Below are positions 10,252 through 21,231 of a DNA stretch of 60,000 nt, piece after piece. The translations under genes were made by a program, and so were the position numbers. The notes beneath the pieces were generated by a model, which made no database searches, had not been told where the DNA came from, and worked only from the letters and a program-made list of their open reading frames with translations. The DNA is taken from contig CAJNDS010002094.1 in assembly GCA_905221605.1 (NCBI GenBank), positions 64,001-124,000 of the forward strand. Reading direction: 5' to 3'. How positions within the stretch are numbered: the stretch's first letter is position 1; the number at the start of each line of letters is the position of its first letter. The DNA is from Symbiodinium natans (taxonomy: Eukaryota > Sar > Dinophyceae > Suessiales > Symbiodiniaceae).

Positions 10252-10948
10252 ATGCTTTCTGTGCATCCCCGTGCAGCGGAACTTGCCTGCGACATTTCCA
10301 AGAGCTCGTCGCGGAGCCAAGCCATGACATCATCATCGCGTGACAAACCACCAGCTGCATGGAGGTGGTCGTAAAGATCCTAGTAAGAGAAAGAGACTAG
10401 AGTCTAGAGTAAGGAGGGAGCTCAAAGGTTAGGAGAAAGCTGAAGTGGGAGGGAGGCAAACTCCCCAAACAAGCCATTCTAATCAACTGTAGCAGAAGTC
10501 CAAGTCCTGGCTGGTCCACGAGACAGACTCTACGCCGCAGAATAGCTCCCTCAACCTGAGTCCAGCAGGTGCTTTGGCAGCAGATCCAGCATGTCTTCCC
10601 GTGAGCCATCCAGGCACCAGGCTCTAGCGGTGAGAAGAGCCAAAGCGCTCCGGTTCTGGGGCCTAGAACATCATGGAGACCACGGCGGAGTGAACGCACC
10701 TGGCCATGAGCATCGTGGACGTTCGTGGACAACACTGATACTGTATTTGCATCATTCCGCATCCCACCCCAACACCACCGATAACTGCACAATCCGCCAA
10801 AACGCCCTCCTCATCATCCTCATCCCTCCCCCTCCCCGCCTTCAAAACTCACGAAGTCCTTTCCAAACCACCCCTGAATTGAGTCAGCTGCTGCGCCTGC
10901 TCCCTGACACCTGTATCGAGCCAAAACGAGCACGCAGCATCCACAAAG

Positions 10949-11555
10949 TCATCCAAGCCTCATTCCGAGCTCACTTCTCCGCTGCACACGGAGAATCTGC
11001 ATGAGAAGCTGAATCAGTCGGATGCGCCCTGCTAGCCGAGCACGCTGCTGTCCAGGCTTACGTGCCGTGGTTGGTCCGTGCCGAAATTGGACCTGCCGGA
11101 AGATTTTCTTTTGACAACTCCTTGGCCCCTCGCCAGTCAAAGTCTGATAAGGCCAAAGCGAGCTAGAAGGCAGCGAGGGCCCGCTGAAGCCCGTTGCTAC
11201 AAACTCGGCGTTGCTTGCCCATTCCTCGCTTAAGGCAAAAGCGGTACCCATATACCCGAAAGAAGCTGCTCTCTCTCAACTGGAAGAAAAGATGAAGAAA
11301 AGGCTGAGGATGTCTGAGGCTTAGGCCGTGAAGGATCCTGACGCCTCGGAGGCCTCCAGGTATCGAGCAGCCCAGCCAGGGTCCTCCGCCAGATCCTGCC
11401 TCCAAGCTGCGAAGCACCAAAAAGCGAAGCTGACCGAGACACTGAGAGCTGTTTGAGCTATTTGAGCTATGTGATTGTAGCAAGGAGCAGGTTTCTGCAC
11501 CCAACGTGTCGCCATGAGCTCCGGTCATCGGGACAAGGTTTTCCAAGCACTGCAA
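10949..11555 (-). CDS. Coding-like minus-strand exons, unrecognised
   Basis: Two stretches look like protein: about 11515-11321 (contains FAFWCFAAWRQDLAEDPGW and ARYLEASEASGSF) and about 11251-11100 (contains FALSEEWASNAEFVATGF and SSSLWPYQTLTGEG). They are in different frames, so an intron or damage lies between. No family was recognised. They sit downstream, in the direction of transcription, of the PD-(D/E)XK-like gene and could be later exons of it or a separate gene. Confidence 0.35.
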
Positions 11556-11829
11556 GCCGTTCGGCTCTGCCCGGTCTCAAGTCTCAAGCAGGTAGAATGT
11601 CTGGAGCTTGCACTTTGCTGGTGGAATCTTGGACTTTGGATTCCTCAGAAGCAGCTCAGGTTTTGCTGCCCGGAGGGCAGCAAATGGCGCCCTCGTCGGC
11701 CCTCAGCCGCGCTTCTGCACGAATTGGGGAGAGCCCAGGTTGAGCGCCAAAAATCTCAGCCTGGCACGGGTTTCAAATCAGAATGCAGCGGACAATCAAC
11801 TCAATTTCACAGCCGCTTGACATTCTCAC

Positions 11830-12237
11830 CCCGGCATTTTCTCTAAGGATCGTGCAGCGTCCAAAACTGTACCTTGGATTCAGCCACGAGGTGGGAAGTG
11901 GACAAACGAGTCGAGAACCATAAGCCGAGCTGAAGACAAGACAAAGGACATGAGCCACACCCGAACAGGAACTGCAAATCGCCATGAATCCAAACAGTCG
12001 CCCCCTTTTTGCACTTTCTGAAACGAGTGCTGAAAGGTTAGCGGTTGTAGTGCTTATCTGTTGTGCTCTCCTCTTGTCCGGTCTGATCGCATCCGGAAGC
12101 TCTCGGTACGGGACCCGCGAGCAAAACATGACTGTTACCATGACTTCAGCCGCAAGTGACAATGGCGATCTGTGTGCAGCGAAGCTGTGGGTTGGGGGAC
12201 TTCTGGGAAGAGTTGTTGGGCATAAGGGTCTTGGCAT
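11830..12237 (-). CDS. Coding-like minus-strand exon, unrecognised
   Basis: The frame from 12237 contains RVPYRELPDAIRPDKRRAQQ, then NLSALVSESAKRGRLFGF, which have normal protein texture; the part after residue 90 is less convincing. It overlaps the end of the preceding nuclease-like frame in another register, so splicing or a frameshift joins or separates them. No family was recognised. Confidence 0.35.
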
Positions 12238-13336
12238 TGTTTCGTGATGTGCCGTGTATAGAGATGCGATGAGATATGCAGCGTATGGACTCTAGAGTAC
12301 AGCACGTGAAGGTCATGGAAGAACCCAAGTTTAAGCTGCGAGGCTTCTTGGGAGGCATCCAGCAATGGAGTAACGGCCACGTATCGTTGGTGCAATCGGA
12401 GACAAAGCCAATATCGACCATCCGTGACGATGCCCAGCAATGGATCGGCTGTCCTTGCACACATTTGGCACATATTCTCCAACGCCAAGACTTCGTCACG
12501 TATCAGCAACGGCTGCCACACGCTCTCACCCTCCCCCGTGCATCTGATCGGTTGATTAAGGCTGCAGCTGGTGGCGTGTGTCCATCCACAAGCCCAGCAG
12601 CTGTAGGATGCACTGAGCTGCTCCTTGAGCCAGGTAACCATCCGAGCAGCGTTTTGCCTCCAGAGCCCCCAGCACTTGGCCGCCTTGGCCGCCTTGGCCT
12701 CGTCGATCTCGTCGACGCAAGACGTAGTCACAGATACTGACAGGAACCGGAGCGCACCGCACGTACTCCTCCAAGGTGACTTGAACATCCAGCTGGTCAA
12801 GTAAGGGAAACACCAACTTGTCAATCACGCAGCGTGATGCTGCTTCTTTGGCACCTAGCTTTGAGAGACCTGCTAAACGATGGAACGGTGCACGTGGTGC
12901 GTTAGGTGCGTGTGGTGCACGCTTTCCCGTGTCGGTTGCTACCTTGGTTCCCAAATCGGCTTCGCAGCCCAGGATAAGAAGAACTTGGTCGAGCTCTCTC
13001 AAGTATTGCTCTTGCCAATTTGTATCCTGGCAGAGTCCAGGTAATGCGCCAGCAACGGCTGACGCTTCTATGGCTTCCGTAGTCCAGGATTCATAGGACT
13101 CTGTCTTCAACCACATCTCCAGGGACTCCAGGCTCCTGCTTTGGGCGCTGGTCTTTGAGCACCAGGGTAAAACCCAGAATTCCGGGATGTATTCAGCTAA
13201 CTGTGTCAAAGTCCACGTGCTACTGCTTCTCATTGAGTCAGCGGTCGAGACCATGGTGGTGCTGTTCTTTAGTGCGGCGTACTCCGCCCACAGCCTTTCA
13301 AGCTCCTCGAAGTCCTCAGATGTGCGGTTGCAGACT
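12135..13336 (-). pseudogene. PD-(D/E)XK nuclease-like protein (Crinkler/HsdR-type), frame-broken or spliced
   Basis: The frame is open from about 13336 (ATG at 13254) to TAA at 12556. Counted from that Met, it shows D176 in SICDYVL, E199 and K201 in LGALEAKR, and Q214 in GAAQ, the spacing of a PD-(D/E)XK core (D...ExK...Q). The expected end of the fold, GIVTDGRYWLCLRL, is present near 12400-12440 but one register over (+1), in a frame open from 12824 to 12135. This Thr-Asp-Gly-x-x-W element after the ExK/Q part is typical of Crinkler-effector and restriction-type nuclease domains. An upstream AG near 13336 may be an acceptor, so N-terminal exons are probably missing. It is either a frameshifted pseudogene or a gene with an unrecognised intron. 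The fold assignment is motif-based inference. Confidence 0.5.
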
Positions 13337-13904
13337 CACAAGTCACATCGTTTGCTTTGGGGAATTTGGAGAGTTTGCTCGGTTGAAGACTGGCAGGTTG
13401 GGCCATCAAGCGAAGGCACCGGCGGCATTCTGGTAGACGGATCGAAGGGTGGCAAGAAAAAGGTACAAGTTGAATCAGACAAGGTCTTTCTACATTGCTT
13501 CTATACATCTACCATCACATCAAACCGCCTATCCCGATGAGAGGTTGGTCTGTGAAGGGAGGATCAGGGAGGGATGCACTGCCTTCAGTTCACTACTTCA
13601 GAAGGCTCACAGGGGTTGAAAGGGGCATGAACGAGGAGTACTTCAAGCATCAGGCAGGACACTGTCTTGCCAACAGCCCAACCCCTCTTCTTGTGCAGGT
13701 CAAGCAGTTGAAGTCTCGATGAAGCCAGAGCCCGCTGCGTCTCTGTCTCAGATCGGTAGACCTGGCTCTGCACCTTGCAGGTAGCGTGCATGCAGCAGAT
13801 GGAACTTGGGGGCCCGCAGCACCCACCTCCTGCTCATTCCGGGCCAACTTCTGTGTGATCGTCAGGGGCAGGTCCTGCGGTTCGTCCCATGCCTATCACC
13901 AGAA

Positions 13905-14045
13905 GCCTAAATCCCTACTGTAAGCCCTAAACCCTGAAACCCTAAAACCCTCAAACTGCAACCCTAAACCAACCAAAACCCTTAAAGGTCTTTGAAACCC
14001 TACCCAGTACCCGCGAAACCTTGCCCTGAACCCTCAAACCCTACA
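13905..14045. repeat. Interstitial telomere-like repeat (CCCTAAA type)
   Basis: Degenerate CCCTAAA/CCCTAAAA/CCCTGAA units run for about 140 bp on the plus strand. A G-rich tract (GGGAGGGGGAGG type, 14068-14100) follows. The units are too diverged to be a chromosome end. Confidence 0.8.
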
Positions 14046-14180
14046 ACGGCGGGAGTATACCTTGGCAGGAAAGGGAGGGGGAGGGGAGGGGGCGGGGGGA
14101 CTTCCTGCCCCAAGATTGATTACAATGGAGTCTGGGAGTGCGGTCTGGGAGATTTCGGAGATACATCTGGCATTTAAAAT

Positions 14181-14530
14181 TTAGACATGTAGAGTTTGTA
14201 TGTACTTAGACATTTTCCCAATTTCCAGAATTTGCTGGGATGGGAAATGATCGCGGGCGCGGGCTTCAGCTGTCCACCCCTGATCCTGTTCAGCTGCTAC
14301 TAGTACTGGCCCACCAGGGTGGCGGGTCATCCATGCAACACCCACATTGGCAGTGTCCTGGACGCGGATGGAATCGGCCAGTGCTGCTGCCTGGCCTCGA
14401 CTGGCTTTGATCTCCGCAGTCAGCACGCTCACCTGATCCTGGCATTAAGGGCATTGGGCAATCGTCTCATGATGTGTTGGCGCTTGCGATGCCTTCGCAT
14501 TGGCCAGCCGTTGCTGAAGGGTCAGCGGTA
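14181..14530 (-). CDS. Two coding-like exons, helical, unrecognised
   Basis: On the minus strand, about 14530-14445 reads QALPLTLQQRLANAKASQAP and, after a likely acceptor near 14440, a second exon reads QVSVLTAEIKASRGQAAALA, then NVGVAWMTRHPGGPVLVAA. The first part and the start of the second look like an amphipathic helix or coiled coil. No family was recognised. The upstream exon is not certain. Confidence 0.35.
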
Positions 14531-14539
14531 AAGCCTGCC

Positions 14540-16040
14540 AGCTTGCGCAAGCCAAGTCATGAGTCCGGGCTAGTGCCGGAACCTCTATTCAGACATCCAA
14601 ATGCTGTCTGAGGATCGGTGTCCTGCGAAGTCGTTGTGGTTTCGGCTGTCAGCCGGGACCACAAAACTCGCGCTGCAGATACACACCCAGATATTCCTTT
14701 CTGGCAGGCGATCCTCACGCTATACAGCGATCCAGGATGAGTGGGCCACATCTCTTCCGGCAACTGATCGGGCACGTCAAGCTAGCCAGAGCCAAACGGC
14801 AGCAGTCGCGCTTGAAACCAATGCATTGCTGTTCGGCAAAGTGAGGTCTGTTCATGTGCCTATCCTGAGTGAAGCATGCGTCGCCTTTGCTGGCTGCTGA
14901 GTCCAGCTAAGTCTCCGCGGAAGCGAGCACCTTAAACCAAGTTTGGCGATAATGTATCAGTCTCCGTACCGACTCATACCGATGCGTACCGACGCATGTA
15001 ATGTGATTGTCCCTTCGGAGCTCATGTCTCTTGGCGGATTTGAAGGTAGCCTGATCTGACTTCGAAACTCGAATGATTGTTACCGACCCCGGTTCTTTGA
15101 GGTACCGAGTGCGACAATTGAAGCAGCCGTCACCACCAGGCCGCAACTCTTGGAATTGCAGCTCCAACCTCTTCCTATGCCTTCGACATAGGCAACGGGG
15201 ACCTGGTCACTGGAGCTAGCTGGAGAGCACCGGGACCGCAGCAGGCACCGACAAATTCTCCGGCAAGTCCATCTCCAGGTTGCGGAAGATGTTCACCTCC
15301 AACCTCGAAATCCGAGCGATGCCCCAAGTGACATATGGGACTCAGCACATGCTACCATTGCACTAGCATTGCACTTGTTGCATTGAGCAGGGGCCTTTTC
15401 CCCACGAAGCTGGCGCAGCACGGTCGCCTGAACGATCAGGGTTCTGGCCCAAAATGAGCTGGATGTGATCGGACATGGTATAAGGCGTGGGCAGCCAACG
15501 GCAGCGGAACCACGAAGGATTCCCGTAGTGCTAGGGCAAGCAGGCGACCTTTCAAAACAGCGACATACCCTTGTCGTTCTAGCCCCAGACTCGTTTGGGA
15601 TGGGGCCTAGCGAGCGAAAGCGTGCTAGCACTGCAGGAAGACGGGGATCATCCGAGGGCAGAGGATGCACCTGCATTTTGCGCACTCCGAACAAAGGCTA
15701 ACTTTGCAATGTACTCCGTGCCACTTCCCATCTCACTTTGCAAGCCATGAGGCCATGAGGCCACGCCGGCTGCGGAGGAACTCCCCCTCTGATTCCAGAC
15801 ATTGTGCCTTTGAAAAAGGGAAAAACGAATAAGGACTGAGCTGCCTGGTGAAACGCAGCTCAGGAAACTGAGTGCCTCACCCACATGGGCACATCACTGT
15901 TGTGGGAGGATCTCTGCAGCTCTTTGGCGACGTCACTAAAGAATCCTGTGCTGGGATTTCATCCGACCTCCATACTTTTCTCCAAAGTGCTGGTTAGGCC
16001 TTGGGTGACTCCACGGCCGAATCCGGTCTCATCCTAGCCG
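14540..16040. other. Mostly non-coding stretch, one weak coding signal
   Basis: One minus-strand frame at about 15694-15510 (contains DDPRLPAVLARFRSLGPI) has some protein texture but no family. The rest shows nothing I can support. Confidence 0.3.
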
Positions 16041-16059
16041 CTTAGCGTTGGACATGAAA

Positions 16060-16550
16060 CCCACATGTTGGCAAGCGGATTGTCAAGACTAAAAACAAGG
16101 AGACCTTGAACTGCACCTCAACCACGCCGGAGGAGGACTCAGGCGTGTCATGTCGCAACTGTTCGCAACGTAGCTCCGGGACTTGCTTGCGCTGCTCCTC
16201 GCCAAGTCCCACACCAAGCAGCACTCTGCCAAAGCCGTGGCTTGATCCCAGATCTTCTCCCTGGCAGAGACTGCACAGAGTCTTTGGCACAAGAGATCTG
16301 AGATGTACCGTAGAAGAGGCGTTCCTTCCATTTCCTTCCCTCTGCTAACAAGGGCGTTGATTCTGACCCACCTGTCCACTTTGGCCAGCTCGGATGTCAA
16401 GGATCCGATCCACACCTGGACTCGAGCGTGTGAGGCGTGCAAGGCGTGGTACAATGGTGCATAATGGTGCACAACTTTCTTCAAGTTTCCACCTCAGGGT
16501 CTTGTGAGATCTGCTTCGTCAGCTCGAAGAGGTGCTCGTAGGCTTGCGAA
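16060..16550 (-). CDS. Two or three helical minus-strand exons, unrecognised
   Basis: Strong protein texture: about 16550-16495 reads QAYEHLFELTKQISQDPEVE. In the next register, about 16484-16260 reads KKVVHHYAPLYHALHASHAR, then IGSLTSELAKVDRWVRINAL and LLRYISDLLCQRL. About 16220-16085 reads LGEEQRKQVPELRCEQLRHD in a third register. It is mostly alpha-helical and could be a helical-repeat or cytoskeletal protein, but no family is recognised. Register changes imply introns, or in the first case possibly a one-base frameshift near 16490. Confidence 0.5.
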
Positions 16551-16879
16551 CTTAGACATCACAAGGAACTAATATTCAATAGGCGAGTATTCGTCTCGGC
16601 CCGCGCTGTGGGCGTCAAAGGTTTCTCATCTGGTTTTCCCACCTCTTTAATGATGAGTATGATGACGATGGTATGAATGATGATGAGACAACTGGATGAG
16701 TGGAAGGCAAGGGTGATGTTGAAGGTAGGCCATCCAACAATGGTAGCAACAATCGCAGAAAAACAGCAAAATGATATAAACCAAATTCTAATCCAGTAAC
16801 AATCTTCTTGTAGGTGGTGCAAACGAAGGAGATAAAGACTTGAAACAAAACAGATTTAATCAACATAGCTGGGTTACGA

Positions 16880-16903
16880 ATATATATATATATATATATA
16901 TAT
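16880..16903. repeat. (AT)12 microsatellite
   Basis: Perfect AT dinucleotide run in AT-rich DNA (16560-16920). From there to 17300 no gene is supported. Confidence 0.95.
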
Positions 16904-17384
16904 TGTAGATTCATGCCTACCGCTCCCCCTTGCCCCCCTACCATTCATTTTGCAGGCTTTTGAGTAGAGAACCGAGATCTCCTCGACTCCTCGTCAACCC
17001 TGAGTCCTTCACAAATCCAAGCCCAGAAGCACCTCCATTCTCAACCCCAAACCCCAAAATCCTACCAGCCCATTCTCACGGCACAATGCCAAAGTACGAT
17101 CTGACCTCGCTGTAAACTTCACGAAGTCGTTTTTGTTTTCAGGCGTGGGAAATGAATAGGAATTGCAATAATGTACTACTACTTACTTACTTAAGGGGCA
17201 GGCCAAGGCCAACCAAAGCAAGCCTAGATTCTAGGCAGCATAAAGGCTGGAATTAAGCAGCTTCCAGGAGAAGCGAAACTAGCGGCTAAGACCACATCTC
17301 CCCCTCCCCTGCCCCCTCCTCTTTTGTTATTCTTCTCTTCCCCTGCCCCCTTTCTTTTCCATCTGACCATCTTGTTGAAGCAAT

Positions 17385-18010
17385 ATTATACACTACACAT
17401 ACATTATGTACGCTATGATAATATGCCCTACATACCCCATAATTATACTCGATTATATACCCCGTGTACCCTAATGCACTACGTGCCCTGTACTATACAC
17501 CCTATAGACACTACACACCCCGATGTACCCTGTATGCCCAACACACCCTACTAACTGTATAGCCTATTTCCCCTATGAGCCCCTATATGCCTTGTATACT
17601 CTATCTTCGCAATACGCACTATATTATCCCTATCTTTTTACCCCATACGCATGGTGCCACGTAACGTGTCAGTACTCCCCCCGACCCTCACCCCCCCCAC
17701 CCTACCCATAAACCCAAAACCGAACCCTCACGCAAACCCTGTACCCTAAACCCGACAACCCAATCTGAAACCAGCAGGACGCAACAAACCCGGCAAAACC
17801 CAGAGGCAAAACCCGCAAAACCCGTGAAAACCCTGCACCCTAAACCCTGCAATCCCCAACCCTAAAAATCTAAAACTCTAAAACATCCTGAAACCCTAAA
17901 ACCCTAAAACCCTAAAACCCTAAAACCCTAAAACCCTAAAACCCTAAAACCCTAAAACCCTAAAACCCTAAAACCCTAAAACCCTAAAACCCTACACCCC
18001 AAAGCCCTAA
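17385..18010. repeat. Telomere-like tract: degenerate to perfect CCCTAAAA
   Basis: From about 17385 the DNA is a C/T/A-rich degenerate series of CCCTATA, CCCTGTA and similar units. From about 17700 it becomes recognisable CCCTAAA. At 17891-17992 it is about 13 exact copies of the 8-mer CCCTAAAA (TTTTAGGG on the other strand), then decays again to 18010. The gradient from decayed to perfect suggests repeated expansion in place or a captured telomere. It sits inside the window with coding DNA on both sides, so it is interstitial. Confidence 0.85.
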
Positions 18011-20900
18011 ATCCCAAACCCCCGGCCCCTCCACCTCCCCCCCCACCGCTTCACCCGATCAGGGGGGACCACAGGGGTTCCGGATCATGGGGGCGCAGCG
18101 TCGCTGCACCATATATCTATACACCCCACTGCGCTCATAGAGATCAAGATCTAGACCTCAAGGGCGGAGACCACAACGGGCAAACGACCACGATGGGTAA
18201 ACAAGCGGTCCCCTGAGACGCAACTGTATATTCTCCTGAAAACAATAGGTGCAACGGTCTCTAACTCAAGATCCACGCGTAACCCTCGGATATACCCTCT
18301 CGTGGTCCCAATTGTAGAATTGGTGGGATCAATGCTGACCCCCTCTCATACGATTGAGGGATTCGATGCTGACCCTCCCCCTCCCCCCCTCTTGCTGTGA
18401 ACCATTCATGGTAACACCGCTCCCCCCACAAACCTCGAAATCATCAATAAACAGACAATCCCCCTGCTCAGCAAAGTAAGACTCAATGCTACCGCTTTCG
18501 TGAGTACTACGTTGCAGAAGAAACCTGTTTGAATGACCGTTGTTGATGTAGTTTTACCAAACTCGACTCTGACCCAGCTCCCGACAAAACAAGGGTTTTC
18601 GTGAGGACTTTAACAACATTTTGCGAATATGTTTACGGAAAAGATGTACAGTCACCGACAGTAGACACACACACACACACGCACACGGTGTTGCAAGTGC
18701 AAGCTGTGGGTCGAGCAGTGCCCGCTGGTCTCCGAGGTTCTTGGCTTGTGCTACCCGCCCTTCAGCTGCTTTCATGACCTCTCAGCAAGAAACATTCATG
18801 CATGCACAGCTTGCAAATTGAATGGAAACACCGACTTGTATTCCCTTTCGCCGGCCTCGCTGTATCTACGGTCCACCTGAAAGAAGGGGAAACTTGTTCA
18901 ATGATTGTCCGTGGGATCAACATGCGATGCCTCGCGCGTTTGGCGATCATGGACCGCAAATGGCAAGCCGAAAGCCAGTGACCTGCACACCAGTCTCCGG
19001 AGGTGAAATACAAACGACTTAGTGTGAAATATGTTGCTAGATGCACCTCAGGTCTCTGCAGGTTTGGCTTTTTGCATCTTGCTTCCGAGACATGTCTCGA
19101 GTCGCAGCGGCTCTGCGGAAGATCCAAAAAAAGGAGCACTGGAAAAATCATAAAACACGTTTCGGGGTTCTGCCCCGTTCCCCTGAATTCATAGTGCTCC
19201 TTTCTCCCCTTCTGTTGCATCTTGAGTTGATGCACACTGTATTGTTGCGATCGAAGCACCTTTGCCTCAGTCACAGGGGCGGCATCATTTGCATGCTTCC
19301 TCTTTCCTTCTCTGATTCTCCTGACTCCACTTTTCTTCCATGAGGTCCGACTTTGCTCAACGAGTTTCTAGAAACACACACCCCCACCCCCTCTTGCGTA
19401 GGGTTTGCGCGGGGTTTTCAGCGATCGCGAGTTCTCCTTTCTATCCGAGGTTGGAATCTGTTGCAACCTGTTGCAATCCACATCCAGACGCTTGCCTGCG
19501 TTGCTTCGATTCAGCCAGAACGCATTGCTGGTTTGATGTATGTATGAACGGCACACAACCATGTACACTTCATGAAGTGCCGCAATCACAGCCTCAACAA
19601 GACTTCCCGGCAGTGACGATCGAACAGCTGTGGCCTTGGCTCCAAGCAAAAACTTTCTGGGATGGAAGATCATACTGTGCCCTTGCATTCCTCGCATCCA
19701 TGGCCAAGATGACGAGGCACATCATGGTACCCAGTCGAAGTACCCAGGACGGCATGCTATCACTAACCAGAGCAACCTGAACACAGGGACTGCAGGGCAG
19801 GCACAGACACACATCCAGCAGAAGGAGCACATACCATTGACACACACACCACCCAATACCCGTTTCGTGACTTCTCTCAGGGCACGTCTGCATTTCTCTG
19901 GCTGTGTCTCGCTCGCTTCAGCAAACTGAAGCTATGCAACACTGCGCCGGCCTGGTGGGAGCAAAGATCTTGCAGCTTGGCGGACAAGCGCGTTGACTGA
20001 ACGTCTGCATCTGCGTGCCAAAGCCTGCCATGAAGTTACTATGGAGGCACGCAGTCATGAGACCTACATTGTCCTCAGATGCAGTAAGGCATGTATTTCT
20101 TGTACCCCCAAAAGGACACCCGGTATATACACTCACCAATAAAAAAAGGGGCCTTATGTACACTCACCAATAACAGTAATATAAACCCTGTTTCAAAACC
20201 CAGTGAAGGGGGCAAAAATCAACGGCTGTATAGGGGTTCGGGTGGAGGGGTGGAGGGGGGTCGTTCGGCTTAGCTGAGCTGGTGTGCCCACTCGAGGTGG
20301 CTGCACTATTGAGTCACTATTGTCGACCATGTCGGAGCCGATGTCGGGTCACTATGTGTTCCATAGGTGCCCCCTCCAACCAGGACATCAGTCGACAAAA
20401 AGAGCGAGTGTCTCGTTGCGCTGCTGGTGGCATAGTGGCATAATCAGATCTTACACCAACGTTTAAACCGAGCTCACTCGCACGACGAGGATGATGCCCT
20501 GCCCTAGATCACGAGTCGTGCGAGAGCAGGGGTTGCCTTCGGGATGGCAAGGAGAGTCTTCATGCAAGTCACCCGGAAGAAGGCACCACAATGCAGCAAA
20601 AAAATGCCGTGCAAAGTGAGGCCACAACCAAACCCGCAAACAAGGGTGGGGGGAGTGGGACCATTATGAATTTGTCGCTTTTTCTTGGGGGGCGGGAGGC
20701 GGGAGGAACGACCAATGTAAGAACGGGGAGGGGGTGGGCAGGTCGGTGTGGACACGGTGTTCGTGCACAAAGTCTATCGTTGGTTGTGGCACTTGCATCG
20801 CATGCATACTTTCCAAGCAGACACGAAAGAACTTCCATGATTGACAGTGCCGCTGTTACTTCAGGTGTGCTTCAGCTCTTTTCAGCACAGGCAGAGCCGA
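18011..20900. other. Stretch with no firmly supported gene
   Basis: 18011-18450 is C/G-rich with a near-duplicate pair (GGATCAATGCTGACCCCCTC and GGATTCGATGCTGACCCTCC, about 18328 and 18359). An AC microsatellite lies at 18664-18687. The longest minus-strand frame (19274-18762) has mixed texture and no family. At 20105-20172 the string TACACTCACCAATAA occurs twice, 43 bp apart. Nothing else could be supported. Confidence 0.4.
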
Positions 20901-21231
20901 AACAAGATTCCACACCGATGACCTAAGAAAAAGTGTTTACTGTGTATAAACCGCACGACCCGACTTGACACCTGTCTTGTTCATGCATTGGCGCATTTGG
21001 CACATGTTCCTTCTCTCTGCTTGAGGCTCCACTCTCTTCCCACCACACACGCTTGACCGTTTGACATGCTTGACGATGCCAGGGGGACAGCCGCAGCGCA
21101 GCCCCCGCTGCAGTGGTGGCTGAGAGGCCCAGCTCGTCCAACCTGTGCTACGATGTCATGACTTGAAAGAACCTGACGAAGAAGCTTCGGAGAGACATGA
21201 TGCAAATTCGAAGGAATTGTTTCAGAGCATT

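Noticed and set aside
12619-12636. TGGCTCAAGG on the minus strand as a spliced-leader relic
   Set aside because: Only about 9-10 bases match and it lies inside the nuclease-like coding frame.
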